Source of the DNA: Clostridiales bacterium
Lineage (GTDB): Bacteria; Bacillota; Clostridia; Oscillospirales; Oscillospiraceae
Direction of reading: 5' to 3'
Length of the DNA stretch: 64,000 nucleotides
Assembly: GCA_029265405.1 (NCBI GenBank)
Contig: JAJUJI010000012.1
Location: 34,526-98,525 of the forward strand
Part shown: positions 34,482-41,848 of the stretch, in pieces
Numbering within the stretch: the stretch's first letter is position 1
Layout: the number at the start of each line of letters is the position of its first letter
Made by a program: the position numbers and the translations under genes
The notes under the pieces: generated by a model
What the model was told of the DNA's origin: nothing
Seen by the model: only the letters and a program-made list of their open reading frames with translations
Database searches by the model: none

Positions 34482-35700
34482 TGAAGTCCCCTTTTTTATT
34501 TATTCAACATTAATATATACGCTAGCTCGGTACGGTTGTTTGCACCTGGTTTGCTATATATGCTTTTATTATGTATTTTATTGTGTTTTCGATAGCGCAA
34601 GACCTGCTGCAATCTGGGTGTTATTCTTAACTTGAATAAGACTGTCTATAAGATACGCCTCCAGTTTGGTAAATTTGAACCTTTTGTAATCTGATATAGT
34701 CTGGCTCTCGCTTGCATATTGCGAAATCGCTATATGACGGATATTTTCACTGATTCTGGTCTGATAGGTGAATATATCTAGTTTTATGTTTCGAATTTTT
34801 AGTTTTAATAATCCCGGTTGTTTTATCATTTATTTTGCTTTTCTGGTATGCCATATCAATGCAAAGCGCTTTAATGTGGTGCAAAACGCTTGATCCGAAT
34901 ATTGTCTTGGCTTTTAGCATTTCAAGTCCGGCTACATTAGCTGAAATAATTGTTAAATCGCTATCAAAAGCGCACTTTCCTACATTACATTTCTATATTG
35001 ACGTTAATGTTGCCCTTCTCAACCGCTGTGTTCGCAACTTGAGTATGTATTATATTGAAAATGGTGGAAATATGAGGCTGTATCAAGCTTAATATTAACA
35101 AGTCGCTATCGGAAAAATCCGACTTCGCCTTTTATCTATGCATATATCTCACCTAAAAACTGTTCTCTATAAACTACACGAAACTACACGGATACATGAG
35201 ATATGGTATTTGTCCTGTTACGATAAAAAGCTTCTTCGCGGCTCTTGAGCAACTTTAATGCCGCCTGATAAACAATCAATCGGTTTGTAAACATATGCTT
35301 CTTTACCGGCATGCCCTTCTTTTGCATATTCAAGATAGCTTTTACGTTCTGAAAATTCTCCCTTAGTGCAATATTTATTTATGTCGCCGGTATCGTATGG
35401 CTTGAAATAGCTGCAATCGTGACTGATTGCGCAACAAAGCATTCCACTGTCGTATATCACCATTTTATGAAGACCCGTAACCGCAAGCCGTAAAAAAACA
35501 AAAAGCTTGCGCATTCATATGCGCTGTTAATAAAAGTGTTTAGCTGCATTATCTTTTTGGCGTCCATTTTCTAACCTTTTTCTGAGAATATGCTCATTGT
35601 ACAATAATTTCTTTTATTGAAAAATCACCCATTTGGGTTACTTTGTTATTTTAAAGAATTTATATGCTTTTACAAATTGTTGGGAACATCCCCGTATTTG
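34482..35700. other. AT-rich stretch without a confident gene
   Basis: About 1.2 kb of clearly lower GC. Two short frames (34578-34829 minus, 83 codons; 34835-35092 plus, 85 codons) lack convincing ribosome sites and family resemblance. The 98-codon frame at 35218-35514 is listed separately. The stretch probably arrived with the mobile elements. Confidence 0.4.
35218..35514 (-). CDS. Hypothetical protein in AT-rich island
   Basis: A 98-codon frame; a shorter start at MVIYDSGML is possible. It contains four cysteines and SYFKPYDTGDINKYCTKGEF, a more protein-like composition than neighbouring frames. No family recognised and no clear ribosome site, so it may be a decayed fragment. Confidence 0.3.
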   Translation of the reverse strand: MRKLFVFLRLAVTGLHKMVIYDSGMLCCAISHDCSYFKPYDTGDINKYCTKGEFSERKSYLEYAKEGHAGKEAYVYKPIDCLSGGIKVAQEPRRSFLS

Positions 35701-35702
35701 CT

Positions 35703-35840
35703 GAAATCAGCGCAGGAAGAAGCGGAAGCGGCAATACCGTAATAACAGTCAGACTGGGCGCCTCAGAAATTCGGATACATAACTGAGCTGAGGCTGCGGT
35801 GATAGAAAACATGCTGCGCATGCTCGGAGAGCAATGTTAG
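35703..35840 (+). pseudogene. IS66 family tnpA (Orf1) 3' fragment with internal stop
   Basis: The frame reads EISAGRSGSGNTVITVRLGASEIRI, then a TGA, then AEAAVIENMLRMLGEQC and stop. This looks like the tail of the small IS66 accessory protein, interrupted by an in-frame stop near 35784. It overlaps the tnpB start (ATGTTAG), the usual coupling in IS66 elements. Confidence 0.6.
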
Positions 35841-35963
35841 GCGACATATCGAAGCCGGAGCACATATATTTTGCCTGCAGATATACGGACCTGTGGAAAT
35901 CCATAGACGGACTGGCGGCTCTGGTCAAGCAGCGGTTAAAGCTTAATCCGTATTCAAACAGCA
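35834..35963 (+). pseudogene. IS66 family tnpB (Orf2) 5' fragment
   Basis: MLGDISKPEHIYFACRYTDL and KSIDGLAALVKQRLKLNPYS match the start of the IS66 Orf2 protein, whose hallmark is a Y-T-D-x-x-K-S-I-D-G-L segment. The frame is lost after about 43 codons, where sequence jumps to the tnpC remnant. Confidence 0.8.
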
Positions 35964-36003
35964 GGGGTCGCCGGCTTTGCGGGGCAGGAGATATTGTAAT
36001 GCG

Positions 36004-36407
36004 CTGTTTAAGATAGAGGAAAAGCTTGCTGATATGAGCGCGATGAACGGAAGAAAGAACGTCAGAGACTGGCGAAGCCTGTCCTTGATAAGTTCCATGC
36101 CTGGCTCCTCTCCGTTAATCTGGCTCCGAAGTCCGAAATCGGTAAGGCTGTATATTATGCTCTGGAGCAGTGGAAGCATCTTGAACGATATCTGCTGGAC
36201 GGGCGGTTAGAAATCATCAATAACCACGCGGAGCAAAGCATTATGTCCTTTGCCATCGACAGGACTAATTTTCTATTTGCCAATACTGTCAGAGGAGCCA
36301 AGAGGAGTGCTGTCATGTTCCGAATAACGGAGGCTGCCAAGGAGAACGGCCTTAATCCATACGAATACCTGACCTGCATATTCAAAACCGCGCCGAATGT
36401 AATATGA
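36004..36407 (+). pseudogene. IS66 family transposase (tnpC) C-terminal fragment, frameshifted
   Basis: Two frames joined by a shift near 36040. The second runs to TGA 36405 and reads EIGKAVYYALEQWKHLERYL, then IINNHAEQSIMSFAIDRTNFLFANTVRGAKRS and AAKENGLNPYEYL. These are the conserved C-terminal segments of IS66 transposases (the N-x-x-E region and the final GLNPYEYL). The N-terminal two thirds are missing, so it cannot be active. Confidence 0.85.
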
Positions 36408-36429
36408 ATGGCCGAATGTAATATGAATG
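36392..36429 (+). repeat. 19-bp tandem duplication at the end of the IS66 remnant
   Basis: Two back-to-back copies (36392-36410 and 36411-36429) of a 19-bp unit containing GCCGAATGTAATATGAATG. The first copy includes the tnpC stop codon. Confidence 0.8.
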
Positions 36430-36600
36430 ACCCAACCCAGATAAATCAGCTGCTCCCGGAGAACGCTCCCGCTTGGTTTAGGGCGCCGGCTAAGAATTTA
36501 AAATATATGTTTAATGGCGCCTCTGATTAGACAGTCGCGGGCGCCGTTTTACGCTTACGCGGCGGCAGCGCCTGGCGCCTATACGGCCGGCGTAACGCAA

Positions 36601-36660
36601 CCGGCGTTTTTGGGTCATTTTTGCCCGGCGTTTTCGGTCAATTTAATTCCGGCGTTGACG
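36601..36660 (+). repeat. 24-bp-periodic CCGGCGTT repeats, IS-end-like
   Basis: CCGGCGTT occurs at 36601, 36625 and 36649, exactly 24 bp apart; the first two copies continue TTTGGGTCA and TTCGGTCA. Regular spacing of this kind marks transposase-binding repeats at IS21-family ends, but no matching element is present. The motif differs from the repeats at 32187-32219. The stretch 36430-36701 holds no supported gene. Confidence 0.5.
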
Positions 36661-36701
36661 CAAGCCTATTCGCGCCGAGGGAAGCCAGGCCGCAAACGCC
36701 C

Positions 36702-37607
36702 TCAGTACCGATAGCTGCTGCCCCCAATGAATTCCCGGATCAGGGAATCGGGGGGTATAATGCCGTCATCCACCGCCTCGGCCGCCTCCATCAGCTCCCT
36801 GACATCCTCAAGCCTTGCGTTTTCCCTTAAAAACCCAAGCAGCCGCTTTCTGTAAGCGCCAAGCTCATAGGCGATAAAAGAATCTATCTCATAATGGGCT
36901 CTGCGCTTGTAGGGCATGATATATCGGCTTTCCCCTTTCTGAACGCTCTCATACATGTCCAGCGTTTCAGCAAAGCTGCGTCCTCTGTATACGCTGTCCC
37001 TTATCATCCTGCGCATGAGGCGTATCCTTTCGGGATGCAGCACGAAATTGTCCATGGAAACGCGCGTCCTTACGCTCACATAAATGCTGGCGAACAGGCG
37101 CTCGGGAACGGTTATGACCTCGGGGTTGAGCGCGTGGATGCCTTCAAGGATAACCAGCTCGCCCGGCTTGCGCACAAGAAGGCGCGCACCCGCGACGCTT
37201 TCGTTCCTTTTGAAATCATATTTCGGTATATAAACAGGCTTTCCTGCGGCTATATCGGCAAGCTGGCCATTCAGCAGCTCTATATCCAGCCGGGCCGGAG
37301 CCTCCAAATCCAGCTCCCCGCGCTGATAAAGCTCCCGCTCCTCCGGCGTCATTGACTTGAAATAATTGTCCATTGAAATGGTATGGGTTTCATGCCCGCT
37401 GCCGTCGAGGAGCCTCTCGAGCGCCAGCGCGGTGGTGGTTTTCCCCGAACCGGAAGGCCCGCAGATAAGGATGACGGGCCTCTCAGCCGAACCTCTGATC
37501 ATATCCTCGGCCAGCTTCTCTATCTGCGAATAATAGGCGCGGTCGCTTTCCCTGACAAAGGCCTCCGCGCCGCCTCGGAGATTATAGTTGATAAGTTCCA
37601 AATCCAT
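36702..37607 (-). CDS. Uridine kinase-like nucleoside kinase
   Basis: A 301-residue P-loop kinase of the uridine kinase/phosphoribulokinase superfamily. Walker A is GPSGSGKT (50-57), followed by DNYFKSMTPEERELY (the Udk D-x-Y/F-Y-like substrate loop), YDFKRNES and EGIHALNPE. It most likely phosphorylates uridine or another nucleoside. It resembles the C-terminal half of clostridial fused threonyl-tRNA-synthetase-like/uridine kinase proteins but lacks the TGS and editing domains. It is monocistronic on the minus strand next to the IS debris. Confidence 0.83.
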   Translation of the reverse strand: MDLELINYNLRGGAEAFVRESDRAYYSQIEKLAEDMIRGSAERPVILICGPSGSGKTTTALALERLLDGSGHETHTISMDNYFKSMTPEERELYQRGELDLEAPARLDIELLNGQLADIAAGKPVYIPKYDFKRNESVAGARLLVRKPGELVILEGIHALNPEVITVPERLFASIYVSVRTRVSMDNFVLHPERIRLMRRMIRDSVYRGRSFAETLDMYESVQKGESRYIMPYKRRAHYEIDSFIAYELGAYRKRLLGFLRENARLEDVRELMEAAEAVDDGIIPPDSLIREFIGGSSYRY

Positions 37608-37752
37608 TATGCTTTACCGTCCGTTTGGGGCAAAATATGCCGTCATGCTTTAAGCTATGCAAAAAGCGCCCGTTGACCGCTCCCTATATTTATCGGCGCA
37701 AGCGCCGCAAGGCTTAGAATATCATTATCATATATTATATTACGATTATCAC

Positions 37753-37781
37753 TTGCATTATTAAACTTTTATTTATAAAAT
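37753..37781 (+). promoter_or_regulatory. Probable promoter of the histidine kinase/response regulator pair
   Basis: TTGCAT (37753-37758), 17-bp spacer, TAAAAT (37776-37781), in an AT-rich block about 110 bp upstream of the kinase start. Other TATA-like hexamers nearby make the exact -10 uncertain. Confidence 0.45.
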
Positions 37782-37893
37782 AATATCGCATATATAATAT
37801 ATGTAACATCCCGGATGCAGCCGCTTGCCGACAATCGGCGCGCAGCAAAAGGCCCGCATGGCAGTGCCTGGGCCGCGGGGGAGGAATTATCCT

Positions 37894-39147
37894 ATGGAAC
37901 GCTATATGGAGCTTCTGAAAAAAAACGAGGAACAGATAAACGTCAGGGCGGCATATATATCGGTTTACGAATTGTGCATAATCCTGGCGGTGCTGATGCT
38001 GAACAAATTCAACGTCTTTCAAATGTATTCCTACGCGACGGCTCCGCTATGGAAAATCGGCCTGGCGTTTTTGCTCGTGGCTCCCGCGGTGCTGGTCTGC
38101 TTCCTGGGGCTTAAGGGTCCGTGGGTCAAATATCTGATTGTCACCTTTTCGGTGCTTGCCAGCGGCCTGTGCTATATTATCTTTAATGAAAAGGCGACCA
38201 TGATCCTTATTTTCCCGACTGTGCTGGTCACATTATACTATAACAACAAGCTGACTTACGTGACTTTTATTTTAACGGTGATCATCACCCTGGCATCTCA
38301 CTATACAGCCAGCTACCTGATTTTGCCCGCAGTGTACAAGACCTCCTACGGGCTGAAGTATGTTATAAAGGACACGGCGATACCCCGCGTGCTGTTTTAT
38401 CTTTGCTTTACGCTTGTAATCCAAATGCTCAACAACAGGACCCTGCAGCTTATCAATAACGTCCATAAGGTTACTCAGGAAAACGAGATACTTGAGCTTC
38501 AGAAGGAAACCGCGGAGCTTCGGGGCAGGATGGACGAGCGCGAGAAAATCAGCCGCGACATACACAACAGCGTCGGCCACACGATAACTGCCGCCATATT
38601 CGCGCTGGAGGCGGCGGAGGTGCTCCGCCCGCAGAACCCCGAAGCCGCCGATGAAAAGACGCGGCGCGCAATGCAGCGCATGCGCGAGAGCATGGAAATA
38701 ATACGCAGCAGCGTACGAATGCTGGACAAAAGCAACGTGCTGACCGTGCTGGACTTGAAAAAGGCCATCACCGTTTGCTGCCGCCAGACCGAGCTTGACG
38801 CCGAGGTCTATGTGCAAACGGATTTCGAGCAGCTGGGCGACAGGGCGCTGAAGCTGCCTCTTACGGCAGAGCGCGTGAGCTTTTTGTACGGCGCTGTGCA
38901 GGAGTGCATTTCCAACGGCATGAAGCACGGCGGGGCCAAGCATATCAGGGTCAAAATGTCGGCCGAAAACGGCATGCTGATAACCGAAATATGGAACGAC
39001 GGAGCCGCGCCAGAGAGCTTCGGCGAACACGGATATGGCTTGAAAAAAATCAGAAGCTATGTCGAAGGCTCGGGCGGCTCCCTGTCCTTCAAGTCGGGCG
39101 ACGGTTTTGCGGTGACTATAGAGCTGCCCCTGGGCGGCCTTGAATAA
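37894..39147 (+). CDS. NarL/DesK-type sensor histidine kinase
   Basis: A 417-residue membrane sensor kinase. The start is ATG 37894, after GGGGGAGG; the frame opens earlier but without a site. About six hydrophobic helices occupy residues 20-175, then a coiled coil (ENEILELQKETAELRGRM) and the HisKA_3 motif REKISRDIHNSVGHT (phospho-His about 223). The HATPase domain has ECISNGMKHGGAKHI and GYGLKKIRSYVEGSGG. The short extracytoplasmic loops suggest it senses a membrane or cytoplasmic signal. Paired with the response regulator 55 bp downstream. Confidence 0.92.
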   Translation: MERYMELLKKNEEQINVRAAYISVYELCIILAVLMLNKFNVFQMYSYATAPLWKIGLAFLLVAPAVLVCFLGLKGPWVKYLIVTFSVLASGLCYIIFNEKATMILIFPTVLVTLYYNNKLTYVTFILTVIITLASHYTASYLILPAVYKTSYGLKYVIKDTAIPRVLFYLCFTLVIQMLNNRTLQLINNVHKVTQENEILELQKETAELRGRMDEREKISRDIHNSVGHTITAAIFALEAAEVLRPQNPEAADEKTRRAMQRMRESMEIIRSSVRMLDKSNVLTVLDLKKAITVCCRQTELDAEVYVQTDFEQLGDRALKLPLTAERVSFLYGAVQECISNGMKHGGAKHIRVKMSAENGMLITEIWNDGAAPESFGEHGYGLKKIRSYVEGSGGSLSFKSGDGFAVTIELPLGGLE

Positions 39148-39202
39148 GGGATTAACGCGATCAATTTACCGGAAAAGAACAGCTTTTGAGAGGAGCCAAT
39201 CT

Positions 39203-39874
39203 ATGCCTGTTACGAAACTGTTTTTCGTGGATGACGAAACGCTTTTGCTGGACAGCCTTGATGTGTTTTTTTCATCGCTTCCGGATTTCAAGGTTATAGG
39301 AAAAGCGCAAAGCGCCGAGGAAGCTCTGGAAAAGCTTAAAGCTGAGCAGCCCGACCTGCTGCTGGTGGATTTGAACATGTCGGGACTGGGGGGGCTGAAT
39401 CTGATATCGGCGGTCAAGGCCCAATACCCCTATATCAAAATGCTCGTCCTTACAACCTATTATGACGAAAAAAACATAACCTCCGCGCTTTTCAGCGGCG
39501 CCGACGGCTACATATTGAAAAGCGCGGGGCGCGAAGCCATAATAAACGCCGCCAGAAATATAGTAAGCGGCCAGAGCGTGCTTGACCGGAAGGTAATGTC
39601 CACCATACACGCTTATGTCGAGCAGGCGGTAATGGAGAAGGAATATATTAAGTATAAGGAGCTTGAGCAGAGCATCCTGCTCAGCGGCCTTACAAGCAGG
39701 GAAAAGGAAATCTGCGCCATGGTGGGCGAAGGCAGAAGCAATGTGGAAATAGCCGACCTTCTCCATCTTTCCGAGGGCACGATAAAAAACTACTTGTCCA
39801 ACATCTACAGCAAAATGGGCGTTCGCGACAGGACAGCCCTGGCTGTAATAATGAGCAGGGTCAGCGGCGTTTGA
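39203..39874 (+). CDS. NarL/FixJ-family response regulator
   Basis: A 223-residue response regulator for the upstream kinase. The receiver domain has VDDE near the start, the phospho-acceptor in LLVDLNMSG (Asp about 55), and the switch Thr and Lys in VLTTYYDEK and YILKSAG. A LuxR-type DNA-binding domain follows: LTSREKEICAMVGEGRSNVEIADLLHLSEGTIKNYLSNIY. The start ATG 39203 follows GAGAGGAG. Targets are unknown; the catabolic operon beginning at 40.77 kb is the next plus-strand unit. Confidence 0.94.
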   Translation: MPVTKLFFVDDETLLLDSLDVFFSSLPDFKVIGKAQSAEEALEKLKAEQPDLLLVDLNMSGLGGLNLISAVKAQYPYIKMLVLTTYYDEKNITSALFSGADGYILKSAGREAIINAARNIVSGQSVLDRKVMSTIHAYVEQAVMEKEYIKYKELEQSILLSGLTSREKEICAMVGEGRSNVEIADLLHLSEGTIKNYLSNIYSKMGVRDRTALAVIMSRVSGV

Positions 39875-39974
39875 GTCCGTGCCGAACGGGCCGAACGGCC
39901 CTGCGCCCAATCGGCGCTTGATTGGGCTGAAATATCCCGATAAGCGTACGCCGGATCAGGGCGGCGGCCAAAAA

Positions 39975-40470
39975 ATCGAGCAGGAGGTCACCCATTAATT
40001 GAGTGACCGACCTCTCACACCACCGTGCGTGCCGTTCGGTACACGGCGGTTCAATCGCATAAGTGCAGGGACTCGTACCGGTCAAGGATACTGCAGTATC
40101 CGGCCTGTGCGAGTCTTTTGTTTGTAATCGTGTGAGTGAGAATGCCGCTTCCGGCAACCGCCCAATAGCCTTTGCGCGTGTTCCCATACCGGTAGGCTTG
40201 CCAGTCCGGCATACCCAGCTTTTTCAGGTTCTTCACGCGTGTTTTGGGCTTATTCCATTGCTTCCAGATGTACTTTTGGGCTTCGACTTGTCGCGGAGCC
40301 TTACCCTCATTTGCGGCCTGATGAGATTCCTGTTCGTCAGGCCGGAGATTTGCCTCCGCTTTCTTCAGATTCCGCGTCGCCACGGACACCCTTGGCCTTG
40401 GCTATGCCCTTCCCGCTGCCGGGCGGGTTCGGGACTTTCACCCTTTAGAACGTGCGCTCACCGGGCGCAC
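39975..40470 (-). mobile_element. Internally deleted group II intron (about 0.5 kb)
   Basis: On the minus strand the element begins GTGCGCCCGG (40470-40461), the GUGYG 5' consensus, followed by domain I-like GGGTGAAAGTCCCG and the AAGGCCAAGGGTGTCC and CTGAAG blocks. It then jumps into the 3' part of the maturase frame and ends with a domain V/VI-like sequence: GAACCGCCGTGTACC, CGCACGGTGGTGTGAGAGG, and the terminal CCTCCTGCTCGAT (ending 39975). Complete introns with a maturase are about 2 kb or more, so roughly three quarters is missing while both splice ends remain. Its 5' exon carries the perfect hairpin at 40479-40504, 8 nt before the insertion point, as seen for introns that insert after terminators. 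Confidence 0.82.
40051..40389 (-). pseudogene. Group II intron reverse transcriptase/maturase, C-terminal fragment
   Basis: The last ~70 residues read YIWKQWNKPKTRVKNLKKLG, then YRYGNTRKGYWAVAGSGILTHTITNKRLAQAGY. This is the conserved C-terminal end of group II intron maturases (W-K-x-W-x-x-P-K-T-R and G-N-T-R-K-G-Y-W). The first ~40 codons are not maturase but translated domain I RNA sequence, so the junction near codon 39 marks the internal deletion. Reverse transcriptase domains are absent. Confidence 0.85.
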
Positions 40471-40478
40471 GCGAAATG

Positions 40479-40512
40479 CGGCGGCTGGCTTTTGCCAGCC
40501 GCCGGTTTTTAT
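40479..40512 (+). terminator. Strong intrinsic terminator downstream of the two-component genes
   Basis: CGGCGGCTGGC (40479-40489), loop TTTT, GCCAGCCGCCG (40494-40504), then GTTTTTATT. A perfect 11-bp stem. The minus-strand intron is inserted between it and the response regulator stop. Confidence 0.8.
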
Positions 40513-40687
40513 TGCATAAACGGGGCTGTGAAAGCAGCTGCGCGGTCTTGTAAGCGAGCGCATATAAACCGGCGTTTTCGTTATTTTCGTTTCCGTTATT
40601 TTCATGAAGGCTTCATTCGCCCCCCTCCGCCTATGAATGCCGGCTGCCGCTTATGAGCTCATAAAATAAACGAATTTTACAACAAGT

Positions 40688-40715
40688 TTGCTTAAAGTTA
40701 ATATTTAGTTATAAA
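40688..40715 (+). promoter_or_regulatory. Possible promoter of the phloroglucinol-type operon
   Basis: TTGCTT (40688-40693), 16-bp spacer, TATAAA (40710-40715), about 60 bp upstream of the first gene of the operon. Fair match only. Confidence 0.45.
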
Positions 40716-40773
40716 TGCCCTTGTCGGAGGATCACGCTTGATAAGGGCTTATTTTTGCGAAAGGAAGGCTTTT

Positions 40774-41574
40774 ATGGAACGCAAGCTTGTGCCGGTCACC
40801 GACGAGGACAGAAAAAAGTCCTACTTCAAATACTACCTTAGGGAGATGGCGGAGGCTCCGGCGGAGCATTATCAGAAGGTTCTCAGAGGCCCGATAGACC
40901 CTTCCAAGGCGCTGCCGGTGCAGGAGCGCAACCGCCTTTTCGAGCCGGGCTACTTCGAGGAGGAGATTGGCTACTGCGTCATGCCAGACGGTACGGGCTA
41001 CATCTCCAACCTTGTAAAAATGCCGGGCGTCACCGGCGAGATGTTCGACTGGTGGTTTGCCTGGCACGGCCTGGACAACCTGCGCTACACCATCTGGGAC
41101 AGGGAGGATCATTACCGGGCCGAGTCCATGCAGAAGGAAAAGGGCAGGAACCCGTTTTTGAGCTATAGGGAAAGATACTGGGACACGACGCACCGCGTTT
41201 ACGAGGATGTTGGCATGGGTCCGGAAAACATCCTGATCAATTTCAAAAATCCGGGAGACCTGGGCTTCGACGTGTCGAAGATAGGCACTCCCGCCTGCGC
41301 CACCATAGTCTGCGCCAACGGGCTGGGGCCGGACGCCAGGCCCGGCACCATCATGTGCCACTTTATCCGCGAGATAGAGGGCGGCGTGGAGCTGCGCACT
41401 CGCTTCTGGGTGGGCTACGGCGTTCTCGACGGCAGGCTGGTAAAGTCAATACCGGACGGCGTATCCGTACCCGAATTCCCGCTCCGTGCCCTGAACCTGC
41501 ACAATATCAAGGAGTTCACCAACCTGGCGGCGCTGCTGCCCCAGATATTCCCCGAGGAAAAGGACAACTTTTAA
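40774..41574 (+). CDS. PhlG/phloretin hydrolase-family C-C hydrolase
   Basis: A 266-residue member of the DAPG hydrolase (PhlG) family. These zinc enzymes cleave the bond between an aromatic phloroglucinol ring and an acyl side chain: PhlG splits 2,4-diacetylphloroglucinol, and phloretin hydrolase of gut Clostridia splits phloretin to phloroglucinol and phloretate. Visible family marks are YCVMPDGTGYISNLVKMPGV, WWFAWHGLDNLRYTIWDRED (His98 a likely metal ligand), IMCHFIRE, and LHNIKEF (His243 and Glu247, an H-x3-E pair near the C-terminus as in PhlG). The start ATG 40774 follows AAAGGAAGG; a TTG at 40738 is in frame but has no site. First gene of an eight-gene operon whose later enzymes fit phloroglucinol breakdown, which supports an acyl-phloroglucinol substrate. 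Confidence 0.85.
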   Translation: MERKLVPVTDEDRKKSYFKYYLREMAEAPAEHYQKVLRGPIDPSKALPVQERNRLFEPGYFEEEIGYCVMPDGTGYISNLVKMPGVTGEMFDWWFAWHGLDNLRYTIWDREDHYRAESMQKEKGRNPFLSYRERYWDTTHRVYEDVGMGPENILINFKNPGDLGFDVSKIGTPACATIVCANGLGPDARPGTIMCHFIREIEGGVELRTRFWVGYGVLDGRLVKSIPDGVSVPEFPLRALNLHNIKEFTNLAALLPQIFPEEKDNF

Positions 41575-41589
41575 CGGAGGCGCAAGGAT

Positions 41590-41835
41590 ATGATAGACAC
41601 AAGGCATAAAATTCAGTTCGACTCCGCAAGCTGCGTTGGCTGCAAGCTGTGCTACAAGGCCTGCTTTGTGGACGTGATACGCTGGGACGAGGAGAAGAAA
41701 AAACCGGTTTTCAAGTATGTCGAGGATTGCGAGCATTGCTTCTACTGCGCCTCCGTATGCAGGAAGGGCTGCATAAAGGTCCTTCCCGACTACGGCAGCG
41801 AAAGGCTGCTCCAGACCTTCGACCGCTATCTCTAA
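41590..41835 (+). CDS. Dicluster 4Fe-4S ferredoxin (AprB-like)
   Basis: An 81-residue electron carrier with two CxxCxxCx3C motifs: Cys15, 18, 21, 25 and Cys47, 50, 53, 57, each binding part of two [4Fe-4S] clusters. An additional Cys61 is present. An insertion of charged residues (RWDEEKKKPV) separates the motifs. It lies 15 bp after the hydrolase and 13 bp before the flavoprotein, so it is almost surely the electron donor or acceptor subunit of that flavoprotein. The arrangement is reminiscent of adenylylsulfate reductase AprB-AprA, but no sulfate-reduction genes are near. Confidence 0.85.
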   Translation: MIDTRHKIQFDSASCVGCKLCYKACFVDVIRWDEEKKKPVFKYVEDCEHCFYCASVCRKGCIKVLPDYGSERLLQTFDRYL

Positions 41836-41848
41836 GGAGGATAAGCAT

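Noticed and set aside
34835..35092. 85-codon plus-strand frame in the AT-rich island
   Set aside because: Poor start context and no family resemblance; expected by chance in AT-rich DNA.
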